A stretch of 64,000 nucleotides of DNA from Thinopyrum elongatum (Eukaryota; Streptophyta; Magnoliopsida; Poales; Poaceae), in assembly GCA_011799875.1 (NCBI GenBank), contig CM022302.1, forward strand, positions 381,184,413 to 381,248,412. The letters are read 5' to 3'. The first letter of the stretch is position 1; each line of letters begins with the position of its first letter. Under the pieces are notes generated by a model. The model did not search any database, had not been told where the DNA came from, and saw nothing but the letters and a program-made list of their open reading frames with translations. The translations under genes were made by a program, and so were the position numbers. This document shows positions 42,361-53,319 of the stretch, piece after piece.

Positions 42361-44204
42361 TCATGCCGCGAGCTGCTGCTGGCTGCCGCAGCTGGCGGCA
42401 TCGTCCTCGGATTCGGAGAGACAGCAGTGCTGCAGCCTCGGCGGCGCAGAAGGAGCCTCCGCGCAGAGCATCTCGGACTGGAGGACGGCACAGTAGTGGC
42501 CGAACGTCTCCGGCGTGACATTCAGGTCGAATCCAACGCTGAACAGGAAGTCGACCTCCAGGTAGTTCATCTCGACCAGGCTGATGCCCCCGACCTTGGC
42601 GAAGTAGGCGTTGTTGTAGCATCTGCATACAGAGAAACACAGACCTTTCAAGAGGGGAACACCATGCAACTGTACTTCCACATTTTTGTACACATCATTG
42701 GTTCAGTTCATTCAGCTGATTTTTTTTTTCCGAGGTTGAATTATGACTGAGTTTGCAGTCCAAGGATCAATCAAGCAGCCCAACAACGCACAACCAGAAT
42801 TACCAACTAGGCACGAAAGTCCAAAACGTTTCTTTTAAGGATGCCAAGTTGGGCCAATTAAGTATTATCAATCTCAGCAAAGACAACGGGGGAAAACTGA
42901 ACAGCAAACATCAGCAGAGATGGCAAGTTACCAGTCGCAATCCGCCACAACTGGCACTGGATTAAGTTCCTAACAAAAAGGCGAGTGGGCAGGGCCGGGT
43001 TCTAGTCCATGTCCTCGGGTCCACGCTTGATGCGTGTGGTTTGGTGGAAGGAGCAGCCACCACATGTCTTTTCTGCTCCGCGCTCGCTCGACAGGCATAA
43101 CTTTGGCGTATACTCCATGCTTTAATTCGCAAGGATAAATCACTCTGTGTACCCAGTACATAGCACAAATCCTAGCTTGACACCGTAGTTAAAAGTAGGC
43201 ACCTACTCACTGATTGCGCTCTCCGGTGCATTATTAGCGCATGACTGCATATGGGCAATGATTACTACTACTGAGATATTTTGTGAATTGAGGTGTGGTT
43301 GTATACTGTCTGAACTGAACTGACCGGAAGAAAAACCTTAACTATCTATCTATGCACCGACAGTTACTACCTAGGAGCTGATAATGCTATGTTCAAAGCA
43401 AATGGCTGCACAATTCTGAAAATGGAAGTGGAATGATGCTGGAGTTACTTCGAAGGCACTCCCAAGTCTCAACCCATTCCTTTGTCAGAGTAGAAGAGGA
43501 GCAAAGCACTTTGTCACAGCTCGCTACTCTTGGCACAAGAATCTCAGGTGTTCGAACCAGCAAGCTAAATCCAAATAACAGAGAACCAAAATTCGGGTGG
43601 TCCAAGTAATGCATCCCTTGGCAGTATTACCATCGAGAGGTCTAAATATTAGTCTGAGATTGTTAATCAAGTAGAGCACGACGACTGCCAACAACATGGT
43701 GATTATTGAGTTGAGCGCAAAGCGAGCTAATTGGCATAATTCGAATCAGGCCACCAAGACGAAGATGATCATGTACAGTGGTACAGTACAAATTAGCTAG
43801 TTGAGCTGTTCGATTAATTTAGCATTAAGGGGAACTCACACGTCATCCATGAACTTGACGGCGGCGAGGACGGTCGTGACGAGGAGACGGTGCACGCTGT
43901 AGGAGTCCACGGCGAGGGCGAAGCGGCGGGCGCGGTGCAGCAGCCGGTCGAGGTAGATGTAGGCGATGACGTAGCACGCGGGGCTGCACCCGGCGAACCG
44001 CGCGATGCGCGCCACGTACGCGCGCACCGAGATGCCCGGCTTGGTCGTCGCCCGGAACGCCGACGCCGGCGCCGCCTCCGCGGGCGTGGCCACCGCGTCG
44101 TTGCGCTCGGCGACGCGCTCCAGGATGCCGGCCAGGGCGGCCACCACCCGTAGCATGTCGTTCTCCTGGGCGCCGCTCACCACCAGCTCCCCGGCCTCGG
44201 CCAT
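42361..44204 (-). CDS. CYCP4-1: P-type (U-type) cyclin, CYCP4-like, two exons
   Basis: The coding exons are 44204-43840 and 42622-42361 on the minus strand, with a 1,217-bp intron between GACGT/GTGAGT and TATGCAG/ATGC. Together they encode 208 residues. MAEAGELVV is followed by an N-terminal helix region (MLRVVAALAGILERVAERND). The cyclin box follows: PGISVRAYVARIARFAGCSPACYVIAYIYLDRLL, then SVHRLLVTTVLAAVKFMDD, NNAYFAKVGGISLVEMNYLEVDFLF and GFDLNVTPETF. The intron position in the cyclin box and the QQQLA C terminus match plant CYCP4 proteins. P-type cyclins are PHO80-like and bind A-type cyclin-dependent kinases, linking cell division to nutrients such as phosphate. No stop or frameshift is seen. 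Start: ATG at 44204 in good context (GAGGCCATGGCC). The exact subgroup number is an inference. Confidence 0.92.
42623..43839 (-). other. Intron of the cyclin gene
   Basis: GT-AG intron of 1,217 bp. The part about 42980-43170 has a GC-richer block with GGGCAGGGCCGGGTTCTAG that could be a decayed repeat. I see no nested gene. Confidence 0.85.
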
Positions 44205-44239
44205 GGCCTCGTCTTGGCCTCTGGCGTACGGAGGCGGTG

Positions 44240-44245
44240 CACGTG
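44240..44245 (-). promoter_or_regulatory. G-box upstream of the cyclin start
   Basis: The palindrome CACGTG lies 36 bp upstream of the ATG. It is the core site of plant bZIP/bHLH factors. It may fall in the 5' UTR, so its role is uncertain. A weak TATA-like TACATAAC lies near 44299-44306. Confidence 0.4.
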
Positions 44246-44496
44246 TCGAACTCCTTGGGCTGATGGAGAACAGGTGGGGAGAAAATGCACGGGGTCCGTT
44301 ATGTAGGACGGGGAGGGGATGGAGAAGGAAGGCGGTTAATTTATTTTTTCTGTTAGTTAATCTGGTACTCCATTGTTGGGAGATGAGATATGCTCATGTA
44401 TGCACAGTAAAGAAAGTAGAGAACTTTCGTTGGAGATTTGCGCCATGGAAAACCGTTAGGGTTAAGCGTACTTTAGTGGATAGAAGTTAGGTAGTA

Positions 44497-44582
44497 CTCC
44501 ATATGAATCAAAATATAAGACATTTTTTTAACACTATGAATAGTATCAGAAGGCGTCATATATTTTTTTTTATACGGAGGGG
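44497..44582. mobile_element. Degenerate Stowaway MITE
   Basis: CTCCATATGAATCAAAATATAAG at the left and ATACGGAGGGG at the right resemble Stowaway ends (CTCCCTCCGTN...), with TA on both sides. About 86 bp. Confidence 0.6.
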
Positions 44583-44679
44583 TAGTATAGCAGTAGGTTA
44601 AAGTCAAACGGCTCAAATTTCTAGGAACGTGATCATGCTTACGAGTCATGTATGCACACTATACATCAACATTATACGT

Positions 44680-44957
44680 GGGCATTTGTCGGGCCGGGCT
44701 TTGGGCTGGGCCAAAAAAAAAACCCGATGTTGAAAACCTAGGCCCGAGTCCGGCCCGGCCTGACCGTCGGCCCTAACAAATAGGGCTCAAGCCCAAAAAG
44801 CACGGCCCGGTCCGACTACGGCTAAAATATGTTTTTTCGCAAGCTCGAGGCCGGCACAATCTGCGCGTTGTGCTCAATTTTCAGGCCCGAGCCTGGCCTG
44901 ATGGCACGATCAGGCCCAGTCCGACCCGGGATTTTCGGGCCGGGCTGCACATGCCCA
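44680..44957. mobile_element. GC-rich non-autonomous DNA element (hAT-like MITE)
   Basis: It begins GGGCATTTGTCGGGCCGGG and ends CGGGCCGGGCTGCACATGCCC, imperfect inverted ends, with many GGCCCG words inside. I recall the same style from hAT-type MITEs of grasses. The TSD is not clear. Confidence 0.5.
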
Positions 44958-44999
44958 AGTATTCAACATCCTGTGTACTTTTGTAAAACTTACGTGTAC

Positions 45000-45318
45000 A
45001 CCTCACATCTAAGCTTCATGGCGCAAAGGCCTGGTTACGTACTCCTCTCTTCGCTGCACGTAAGAAAAAGTTCGATGCATTACTCCTTTGAAGGATGACG
45101 ATGGAGTATTCGTCTTTTCAAGACATCCGTGCTCACGCTCGCGCGCATCTCGTGTCGTTACCTATGTTTCGTCTTCCCCACCATCTGATCGGTACCGACC
45201 GTTCCTCTCCGAGCCGGCCGTCTTGGGGTTCGTGACACATGGCCTAGGGGCATGCGCGGGGCCAACTCGTCTGGCGATCGTTGCCCTCGCACTGTGTGTG
45301 CCGTTTCGTTCGCTTCTG
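45000..45318. other. Intergenic DNA
   Basis: No gene supported; short frames only. Confidence 0.3.
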
Positions 45319-45656
45319 TGGGGGGCGTCTGATGTTTGGGCTACCCGCTAGAGGAGATCATCATGTGTGGGCCACACCCGGCTATCCCTGTGGGTGCCAC
45401 CTGATGAATGGGTGGGGGCCTATGATGTTTGGGCCATCGGGCAAAGGCGACCATCATGCCCGGACCCCGGCTAGCTATCGCGCCCAAACCCGGCTGGTTG
45501 TTCGTGGCACGGGGACGTTGGAAGACGGTGTGGAGTCGGCATCTTGTCGGGCGGTTGGTGGTGGCGTCTGGTGTTTGGGTCACCAGGCAAAGGCGACCAT
45601 CGTGCCTGGACCCCATCTGGCTACCGCACCCAATACTCGGCTGGTTGTTGAGGGGG
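45319..45656. repeat. Degenerate tandem repeat, about three units
   Basis: The phrase (T)GATGTTTGGG...CGACCATC(A/G)TG...GGCTACC/GGCTAGC...CCCGGCTGG recurs starting near 45328, 45422 and 45568 with uneven spacing (about 95-145 bp). Frames through it are repeats of the same composition, not genes. Confidence 0.7.
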
Positions 45657-46816
45657 TGTAGGATCGAAAGTATGTCTAGAGGGGGGGTGATTAGACTACT
45701 TGACCAAATAAAAATTTATCATTTTCCCAATTTTAGTTGTGGGCATATTTTAGCAGTTATGACAAGTCAAGCAATCAACCTACACATGCAATTCTCATAG
45801 TATAGTAGCGGAAAGTAAAATATTACATATGAAGGTAAAGGGAAGGGTTTGGAGAAGGCAAACGCAATGGGGAACACGAAGATTTTTGGCGTGGTTCCGA
45901 TAGGTGGTGCTATTGTACATCCACGTTGATGGAGACTTCAACCCACGAAGGGTAACGGTTGCGCGAGTCCATGGGGGGCTCCACCCATGAAGGGTCCACG
46001 AAGAAGCAACCTTGTCTATCCCACCATGGCCATCGCCCATGAAGGACTTGCCTCAATCGGGTAGATCTTCACGAAGTAAGCGATCTCCTTGCCCTTATAA
46101 ACTTCTTGGTTGGACTCCACATCATGTCGGAGGCTCCCAAGCGACACTTAACCAATCTAGGAGACACCACTCTCCAACAGGTAATAGACGGTGTGTTGAT
46201 GATGAACTTCTTGCTCTTGTGCTTCAAATGATAGTCTCCCCAACACTCAACTCTCTCTCATAGACTTGGCTATGGTGGAAGAAGGATTTGAGTGAAAAGC
46301 AACTTGGGGAAGGCTAGAAATCAAGGTTCAAATGGTAGGAATGGAATCTCTTGATCTCAACACATGAGTAGGTGGTTCTCTCTCAGAAAATGAATGGTAG
46401 AAGTGTAGGCACATTCTGATGGCTCTCTCCTATAAGGAAGAGGGGTGGAGGGGTATATATAGGCTCCACACGAAATCCAACCGTTACACACTTTTGACCC
46501 ATCTCGGTGGCACCGATCAGAAAACTCGGTGGCACCGATCTGTGTAAAAATATGAACGTTAGGAATCTCGGTGGGACCGATGGGAACAACTCGGTGGGAC
46601 CGATGTGCAAGGGCTTAGGGAAAACCTCGTCTCGGTGGCATCGATTGCATCATCTCGATGGAACCGAAGTGAAGCAATAAGGCGACAGAGAATTGGTCAA
46701 TCCATCTCGGTGGGACCGATTGCAACATCTCGATGAGACCGAAGTGATTGCAGCAAGTAACAGAGAGCTAGCAAGACCATCTCGGTGGGACCGAGATCCG
46801 TATCGATGGGACCAAA
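45657..46816 (-). repeat. LTR-like repeat with palindromic motif array
   Basis: It starts TGTAGGATCGAAAGTATGTC and is cut at 46816 by the CACTA element. On the minus strand a CCTATATATACCCC promoter box (about 46450-46465) is followed by a leader-like region. I recall this as a high-copy wheat LTR-type repeat, family not certain. Its continuation past the CACTA was not found. Confidence 0.5.
46504..46816. repeat. Array of TCGGTGGGACCGA-type motifs
   Basis: About ten copies of CTCGGTGGGACCGA or close variants (GGTGGCACCGA, GATGGAACCGA, GATGAGACCGA) at irregular spacing. Each is a small palindrome, TCGGT and ACCGA around a 3-bp centre. Confidence 0.85.
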
Positions 46817-47050
46817 CACTACAAAAAAATACACTTCCGTGATGATACGTGTTTGTCACAGTAGGTCACGTTTTCTGTCATGCATGTACATCCATGACAA
46901 TTTTATGACAGAATCAAGATAGTCATACCTGTGATGTCGTAGAAGTGTTCCATGACAATACCAAAATTATCATCACGGAAGTGTCCACTTCCATGACGAT
47001 AAATGGCGCGTCATGGAAGTGCTTTCGTCAAGGGTAACCGACACGTGACA
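46817..47050. repeat. CACTA terminal inverted repeat region
   Basis: CACTACAAAAAAATACAC is followed by repeated words CTTCC(G/A)TGA and TGTCATG/ATGACA, the style of wheat CACTA ends of this group. Confidence 0.75.
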
Positions 47051-47089
47051 TCCACCGTAACGGGTCGCTGTTAACCTATCGGGTTCCGG

Positions 47090-48110
47090 TTTGGATCCGA
47101 TAACCCGTTAACAGCCCGGACAAATGGGGATTTTTCACGTGTAAATTTCTCATTGGCCGGGTGAACCACGTGTCGGCTCAGCGTTGGGACAGATGGCATC
47201 CACTCATTGGACGGGAGGCGCCTATGATACGTCAACACGTGGCACGGCCCAACGAAGGCCCATTCAGATGAAAATGCCGGCCCGTTTGACTTGGTCAAAA
47301 CGTAGCGGGCTGGCCCATGGAAAGCCTGTTAATGGCCTGTTCGCATATAGCCCATTTACAGCCCGCTAACTCATGACCCGTTATGGCCTATCCAAATTAG
47401 GCCCAGTAGCGTCATCTGGGCCGTCCAATATGATTCCAGCCCGTTGTAACTTCCAGCCCATGTAAGGTCCATGACGTCTTTCGACCCATACGAGGCCCTT
47501 TGTAACTCTAGGCCCATTAAAGGCCCGTGGTGAAACTGGCCCACAATGAACAGTGATCGCTTTATACCCACTAACGGCCCATTATTCCGTTGGGCCGTTT
47601 CCAGCCCGTGTTAACTTTAGGCCTTCTAAGGGCCCATTTATTTTTGAGCTCATTTCCAGCATTCTGTTACCTACGGTCTGTTACTAGCCTGTTCCGCTTG
47701 TGGGCCAAATTCAGCCTGTGGTTACAGTCGGCCCGTTTGTGGCCCGTTAACCCGTTGGGCTGTTTTCATAGCGTCATCAAATACGGCCCATTAACGACTC
47801 GTGATGCTTGTCGATAGAATTAAGCTCGTTATACATTTTGGCCTATTAACGGCCCATTATGGTCGGGCCATAAATAGATGATTTCGACTCTAGCCCGTTT
47901 ACGGCCCATTTTGCGGACCGTTATTGGACCATGAATAGTACGACCCATGTTTGGCCAATCGATCATACGGCCCGTAGAAGGCCCATTGACTATACGGCCC
48001 GTAGAAGGCCCATGGATCCTACGGCCCGTAGGAGGCCCACGGTCACTACAGCAGGTAGACCATGGTTACAACGGTCCGTATGTTGCCCATGGTTATTGTG
48101 GCCTACTTAT
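47090..48110. repeat. CACTA subterminal repeats (GGCCC motif)
   Basis: Dozens of GGCCCGTT, GGCCCATT and AGCCCGTT words occur in both orientations, including three near-identical units TACGGCCCGTAGAAGGCCCA at about 47965-48040. Such subterminal arrays bind the CACTA transposase in other systems (TNPA in maize). Confidence 0.75.
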
Positions 48111-48393
48111 AAAAAATAGGTTATTGTGGCCACTAGAAAAACGCGGAAAAATAACTGCATTGACTACAAGCAAACAACTAAACAAGACAATAAGGAAATA
48201 AATAAGCAAGCAACTAACGCTAGGCTATTACGGCTATTACACATATTACATCCACTGGGCATCAAAGTTCGCCACTAGTGCAAATATAGGGAACAAAGAA
48301 GCATATTACATACACTGGCCGTCTAAATTGGCCACCAGTGCAAATAAACGCGGCAGCAAAACAAGTCCATAACTAAAACAACTTCAGAAGAGC

Positions 48394-49657
48394 TCAAGAA
48401 ATGTTATCCTGGGTATCCACCATGCTGGCAATAAGCTTAGCAAGCCTATTAGCTTTCTCCTGTTTGGCGCTAAAATCCTCCAATGCTTGCTGTTGCACTA
48501 GAAAGTATGCATCTGAATTCTCAAGTGACTTCCGCGGTCCTTCGGCTTCTTGTCGCAGCACAGCTGATCGATGTCTTTCAGCTTGTAGTTGAGACCAGGC
48601 CCGGGCCTTAGGGGTGTGCAGCCTGTGCGCTTGCACAGGGCCCCCAGTTTTTAGGGGCCCCGTTTTGGCTAACAGTGGTGCAGCAGTGCGTGGCTATTGC
48701 GCAGGAGCAGGCCCAGTTGCCTTCAATCCTGACCTCGCGGGCTCCTGACGGCTTGTGCGTGCGGAGCAGATGCCTCTTGATCGATTCTCAAAAAGAAAAA
48801 GATGCCTCCCGATCGGCCGATCCCTGCCTGACACGTACTGTACGACAAAAGGGTCCAGGCTCAAGTCCAGGGCGTGGCGGCATGGGCGACTCGGCGATCA
48901 GCGTCGCGTGACTCGCGTCTCTTCCTTTCTTCGACCACGGCGCGGTGATCGCAAATCGAGATCGATCCTTCGGCCTTTACTCGGTACGATAAGAACAGGA
49001 GCACGAAGGATGGAACAGTTTGAGCCATCACTAATCGCTCAAGCAGATGGATTGGTGACCTCGTGAGGCCCCGCCTGGACCGTGAGTTCCGTCTTCACTA
49101 GCAGATTTGACTTTTGATTTTTGCCAAACCTTTTATATAATTTTCCCTTTTTATATTTTATATAAACTAGGGTTTGGCCCATTGACGATTTCATTTTGAA
49201 GAACGCTAAAAGAATGATATTATTTAACAGAAGGCTATGCAATCAAATATATGCGATTTTTATACCGAACATGTCCAGTTTTTTATATAGTTCTATTTAT
49301 ATATTTATATTGATGTATAGATTGTTATAGTTCTACTTATATATTTCTATTCTGTTGTAGGTAGGCCCATTTTTAGAATTTTGCACAGGGCCTCGGATTT
49401 TGCCGGCCCGGCCCTGGTTGATACTCAAGAAACCGAACTGATTCAGACAGTGAGTTTGAAGAGCTTGTGCCAGCGGTAGTGGCCAGTAACTCGAACACTA
49501 CACCAAGACAGGATTTTGGGGTTGTCTCACTGTCTTCAAGATAGTTTTCCTTAGCTATTTTATCAGCTTTGTTGGAGACCAACAAGGATGTCTCACTATC
49601 CTGGACCTTATCTGCATTACTTCCTTTACCATTGCTTAATAAGGTACTCTTCCCCAA
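48394..49657 (-). pseudogene. CACTA ORF1 C-terminal exon, split by a hAT insertion
   Basis: The upstream half (49657-49417) reads MGKSTLLSNGKG ... SESVRFLEYQ, and the downstream half (48588 to 48394) reads LQAERHRSAVLRQEAEG ... MVDTQDNIS-stop. The two are separated by an 821-bp hAT element. Removing the element and one copy of its 8-bp duplication leaves the same frame open. The C-terminal half is Gln/Glu/Ala/Lys-rich and probably coiled coil (QQQALEDFSAKQEKANRLAKL). It resembles ORF1-type proteins of wheat CACTA elements; function is unknown. As it stands the frame runs into hAT sequence and ends at 49373. Confidence 0.65.
48596..49416. mobile_element. Non-autonomous hAT element
   Basis: The ends are CAGGCCCGGGCC and, inverted, CAGGGCCGGGCC (11 of 12 match), flanked by 8-bp GTTGAGAC (48588-48595) and GTTGATAC (49417-49424). 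It contains TTGCACAGGGCC near both ends in opposite orientation. No transposase is present (821 bp). Confidence 0.88.
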
Positions 49658-50656
49658 TATTCTGTCAGCATTCTAAAAGAAGAAACAAGCAGACACATAA
49701 CAGGTTTAGCATGTAGTATATGAAACTCATTTCGGTGAACCAGTTTAGTAGTAAGGTGGACAGGTTTAAACTACCAAGTCTTCTATTACCAAGTAGTACA
49801 TAATAAAAGCATCAAACAAACATATATCTATGTCCTATGGTCACTGCATTGTCTTGCCAGATCAAAATAGAGACACGGTTGAAATCATATCAGTTCAAGA
49901 CAAAGCAGCATTGGAAGAATACAAGTGTGCGAAACTACACAACACAACAAGATTTCATATGGGTAACACGGGTATACATATACAACAACACTATTGGCTC
50001 TGTTGTGATGCTAGTAATGTGCATGATATGAGAAGTCAACTATATACACAATTGAAATTGAAATCAACAGAGCAATTTAGAAGAGCAAACCTGTTAAAGA
50101 AACATGATTAAACATACCTGTTGTGCCATTGGAGTTTCGATTGGATCCTTCAATTTAAAAATAAGTTTGTATGAGTAAATACAGTGATACAAGAGCAAAG
50201 CAGTATGCACCATAGCAATGGAATCTTAAATGAGAACAATTCTTCTTTAGGTTTAAGCACTTGTTCTACACGAGCAGAGTACAGTAAGACGCAGGCATAT
50301 AGTACTTCAAAATAAAAAATGTGCTCATAGACCTTACCACATTCTTGGTTCGGGACCAGTACTGAACAAGGCATTCCCAGTCATCGTGCCGTAAATGTGT
50401 CTCAGGAGAATGTAAGGGAATTTGATGAGTTTCTTTGCCAGTGAAGTACATTTTCTTCAGGTAATTCCGATACTACCACCAAGCATTCTTGAAGATAGCA
50501 GAGGTATTAGCACAGGTTACCTCATCCCGAGTTTCCAATCGGTCCTTCTCTATAGATAAAAATGGGAACATTTACTGTATTATAACCTGCATGGAGGTAG
50601 AATGTATGGGACAAAGCAAAGTATTTGCCATGAATAACATTACTTACACATAACTC
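49658..50656 (-). other. CACTA intron/exon region, unassigned
   Basis: This lies between ORF1-type exons. A minus-strand stretch about 50345-50451 (TGKETHQIPLHSPETHLRHDDWECLVQYWSR in one frame) looks coding and fits the DNA-handling domain found in wheat CACTA ORF1 proteins, but splice borders were not resolved. Confidence 0.35.
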
Positions 50657-51139
50657 CTAGACGAACACCTGCAACTGGCTTTTTCCTTCATCTTCAGTAT
50701 AATATTTCCATGATGGGAAGATACACACATAGGATTTAACAACATCAAATGCGATAGATGCTAAACTACGAATGGCTGGTTGTGCTTCGTCCACAGGAAT
50801 AGGTGTACTAACTGGTGGAGTTGGGGTTCGCCGTGGTAGTACTGGCGCTTTGGGCACTGGAGCTGCCATACTAACTACTCTTGTTTGGGAGCTCTATGCT
50901 GGAGATGGTGCTGTGTCAACTAGAACTGGGTTACTATCTGTTGTGGTTGGGGTTAGATTGGGTGAAGCTGGTTCTCTGTCCATCCGAGTAGGGGTATAAT
51001 CTGCGAGAGTCTGGGTTATGTGTGGTAGGGTTGGTTCTCGTGCATGTACAACCGGGGTGCTATCTCCACCAAGAGGTAGCACTATTTTATTTGAAGACCG
51101 TGTTTTTACTCCGCTAGATACTGCCATCACCCCCTCCAA
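50657..51139 (-). pseudogene. CACTA ORF1 Pro/Thr-rich exons
   Basis: Two minus-strand stretches: MEGVMAVSSGVKTRSSNKIVLPLGGD followed by a Pro/Thr/Asp-rich region (51139-50894), and AAPVPKAPVLPRRTPTPPVS to SIAFDVVKSYVCIFPSWKYYT (50869-50657). The low-complexity PTP/TPT sequence is typical of the linker of CACTA ORF1 proteins. Exon borders are uncertain. Confidence 0.4.
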
Positions 51140-51214
51140 TTCAAATGGCTGATAAACAAGAAAAGTAGTTGAATGTACAGACCTTGTATGAGAGACAGAT
51201 GCAATAGATAGTGT

Positions 51215-52060
51215 GGAAAAAAGAGGGCACGGAATAGTTCACATGTATATTGTTTAACTAAAAAGGATAGCATGACATAATTTCACATATATGATGTCTA
51301 TCTAAACTGGATAGCATAGCACGACATAATTCAAAGATATGATGACTAACTAAACAGGATGGCATGAGATAATTATATGATGTCTTTAGTAAACAGGTTC
51401 GCATGACATAATTCACAGACATGTTATCTAAGTAATCAGGATCGCATGATATAGTTCACACGTGTGATTTATATACTAAGCAGAGGGCATTCACATATAT
51501 GGTGTCTGAACTAAGAACATGGTGTTGAATATTGTGTATATGATGTCTAAACTATGCAATGCAACACACCATATGCATGATATGAGAAGTATAACCATGC
51601 CAAGTTAGAGCATACACCTTGGTGGGGGAATAGGACTGGTCATCTGTCTCTGAATCCATCTCTGAGGAGCTATCGGGACCCAGCAAAAGATCTGCTTCGA
51701 CAGGTAGCACTGTTTGTTTTGAAGACCTTGTTTTCACTCCAGATTTTTCCATCACCCACTCAAATGGCTGATTCACAGGAAGAGTAGTTGAATGTACAAA
51801 CATTGTCGACAAATGAAAATGTAATGAAGAAAAGGATTGGCAAGATATAATTCAAATATATGATGCCTGATTAAACAGGATGGCATTGCATATTTCACAT
51901 ATATTATGACTGGCTAAAAGAGATGACATTGCATAATTCACATATATGATATAGAAACTAAACAGGTGGCATTACAGAACATGTCTAAATTAAGCAGATG
52001 ACATATATGATGTCGAAAGTAGGCATTGCAAGGCAACATATGCATGATATGACCAACATC
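51215..52060. repeat. Intronic minisatellite, about 50-60-bp units
   Basis: The phrase GCATGACATAATTCACATATATGATGTCT...CTAAACAGGATG recurs about six times in 51240-51560 and again about three times in 51840-52040, on both sides of the exon at 51552-51812. Confidence 0.7.
51552..51812 (-). pseudogene. CACTA ORF1 exon module with KTRSS motif
   Basis: The frame reads FEWVMEKSGVKTRSSKQTVLPVEADLL then an acidic Ser/Asp stretch. It is a duplicate of the MEGVMAVSSGVKTRSSNKIVLPLGGD exon at 51139, with the adjacent intron repeats. Confidence 0.4.
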
Positions 52061-52071
52061 ATCATGCCAAG

Positions 52072-52867
52072 TTAGAGCAAACACCTCGGGGGGTAAATAG
52101 GAGTGGCCAGCTCCGTCTGAATCTGCCTCAGAACAGATATCTTCCTATGGATTACAATCTGGAGGGGAGGAGGAGGGCTTGCCATTGCACCCACCATGGA
52201 GCGATGTTTGCATGACATTGTATTGCCGCGCAAAACTCTTCTCTTTTTCTCTACATGTTCAGCATGACTGTGTACAATATCTGACATGCATACGAAAAAA
52301 ATATAGTGATATTATGTAAGGAGAGCATGCAGAAATCTAGAGTGATGGCAACAACCAGTGGATAGATCCAAAAATAATGATAGTAGGCTCATGATAGCTT
52401 TACTTTAATAAAAAGACAGATGATGATTGCTTTACTGTTTGTTTCCCACCCAAGATGAACAACATAGACATACCCTAGGTGAACCATATAATAGACAGAG
52501 ATAGTATTCATTGCTAACTTAATATGTGCCCCACAAGCATTTTAAAACTCAAGTTTGAATATTAATTCAGACCTAACTTGGAGTCTAAGAGGTGAACAGG
52601 ACGATAAAGTAGTAGGTAATATTAAGCAATGCATAACATAAGCAGAAACAAAAGAGTGCGACCTCTCTTGTGGACCCGTGTACTTCTCAGGTTCATCTGC
52701 TGAGTCGATGATGGTGATGTAGTTGCGGTGGGTGCCGGCGGCAGGGAAGGAGATCTGAGGCGGCGAAAGACGGTCGGGAGTTGTGATGTATGGTATGGTG
52801 GATGCTTCGGTTGATGGAGCAGCTCAGGTGAGGTGGACGACGTCGCGGCGGGAGTAGGACAAACCAC
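52072..52867 (-). pseudogene. CACTA ORF1 N-terminal exon candidates
   Basis: 52867-52622 (VCPTPAATSSTSPELLHQPKH..., Ser/Pro/Thr-rich) and 52287-52072 (EKKRRVLRGNTMSCKHRSM, basic) are minus-strand frames upstream of the KTRSS modules. Basic KKRR could be a nuclear signal. They are read as the start of the ORF1-type protein with low certainty. Confidence 0.35.
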
Positions 52868-52913
52868 ACAAAGTTTTCTTCGACACCTATCTGTAACTGA
52901 AGTAATTCTGTAA

Positions 52914-53301
52914 GGGCTCCTTTGGCTTGCAGGATTCTAAAAACGCAGGGATAGGAAAAACACCGGAATAGGATAGGAATGCACGTGGGAAATAGAGCAT
53001 TTGTAAATACAGGGTTTCTGTCAACTTGGGTGTTTGGTTCGCAGGAATTGGAAGAGCAGAGGAATGTAAAGAAACATGGCCAAATTAAAGTGAAACCATA
53101 TAAAAGTGTGTATAGTTAGAATGTTATTCTGCCACTAATGCACTTAGTCTTGTTTTCATGCATAGGAAAAGTAGGTCCAGGTGGATGTTTTGCTCCATTC
53201 CTTTCCACGAAATGCATGAATAATTGAATAGTAGAGTACCATAGGAAAATTTCCTATTGCTATGTTTTTCCTTCACTTTTTCCTTTGAACCAAAATAGCC
53301 C
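52914..53301. mobile_element. Tourist-like MITE inside the CACTA element
   Basis: GGGCTCCTTTGGCTTGCAGG at the left and its partner GGGCTATTTTGGTTCAAAGG inverted at the right, with TAA at 52911-52913 and 53302-53304. 388 bp, non-coding. Confidence 0.85.
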
Positions 53302-53319
53302 TAATGGATCGAACATGAA

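Noticed and set aside
42966..43170. Possible gene inside the cyclin intron
   Set aside because: Only short frames, no start context or domain; better explained as intron or decayed repeat.
45269..45800. Frames of 120-126 codons over the tandem repeat
   Set aside because: All three forward frames are open because of the repeat composition; no family resemblance.
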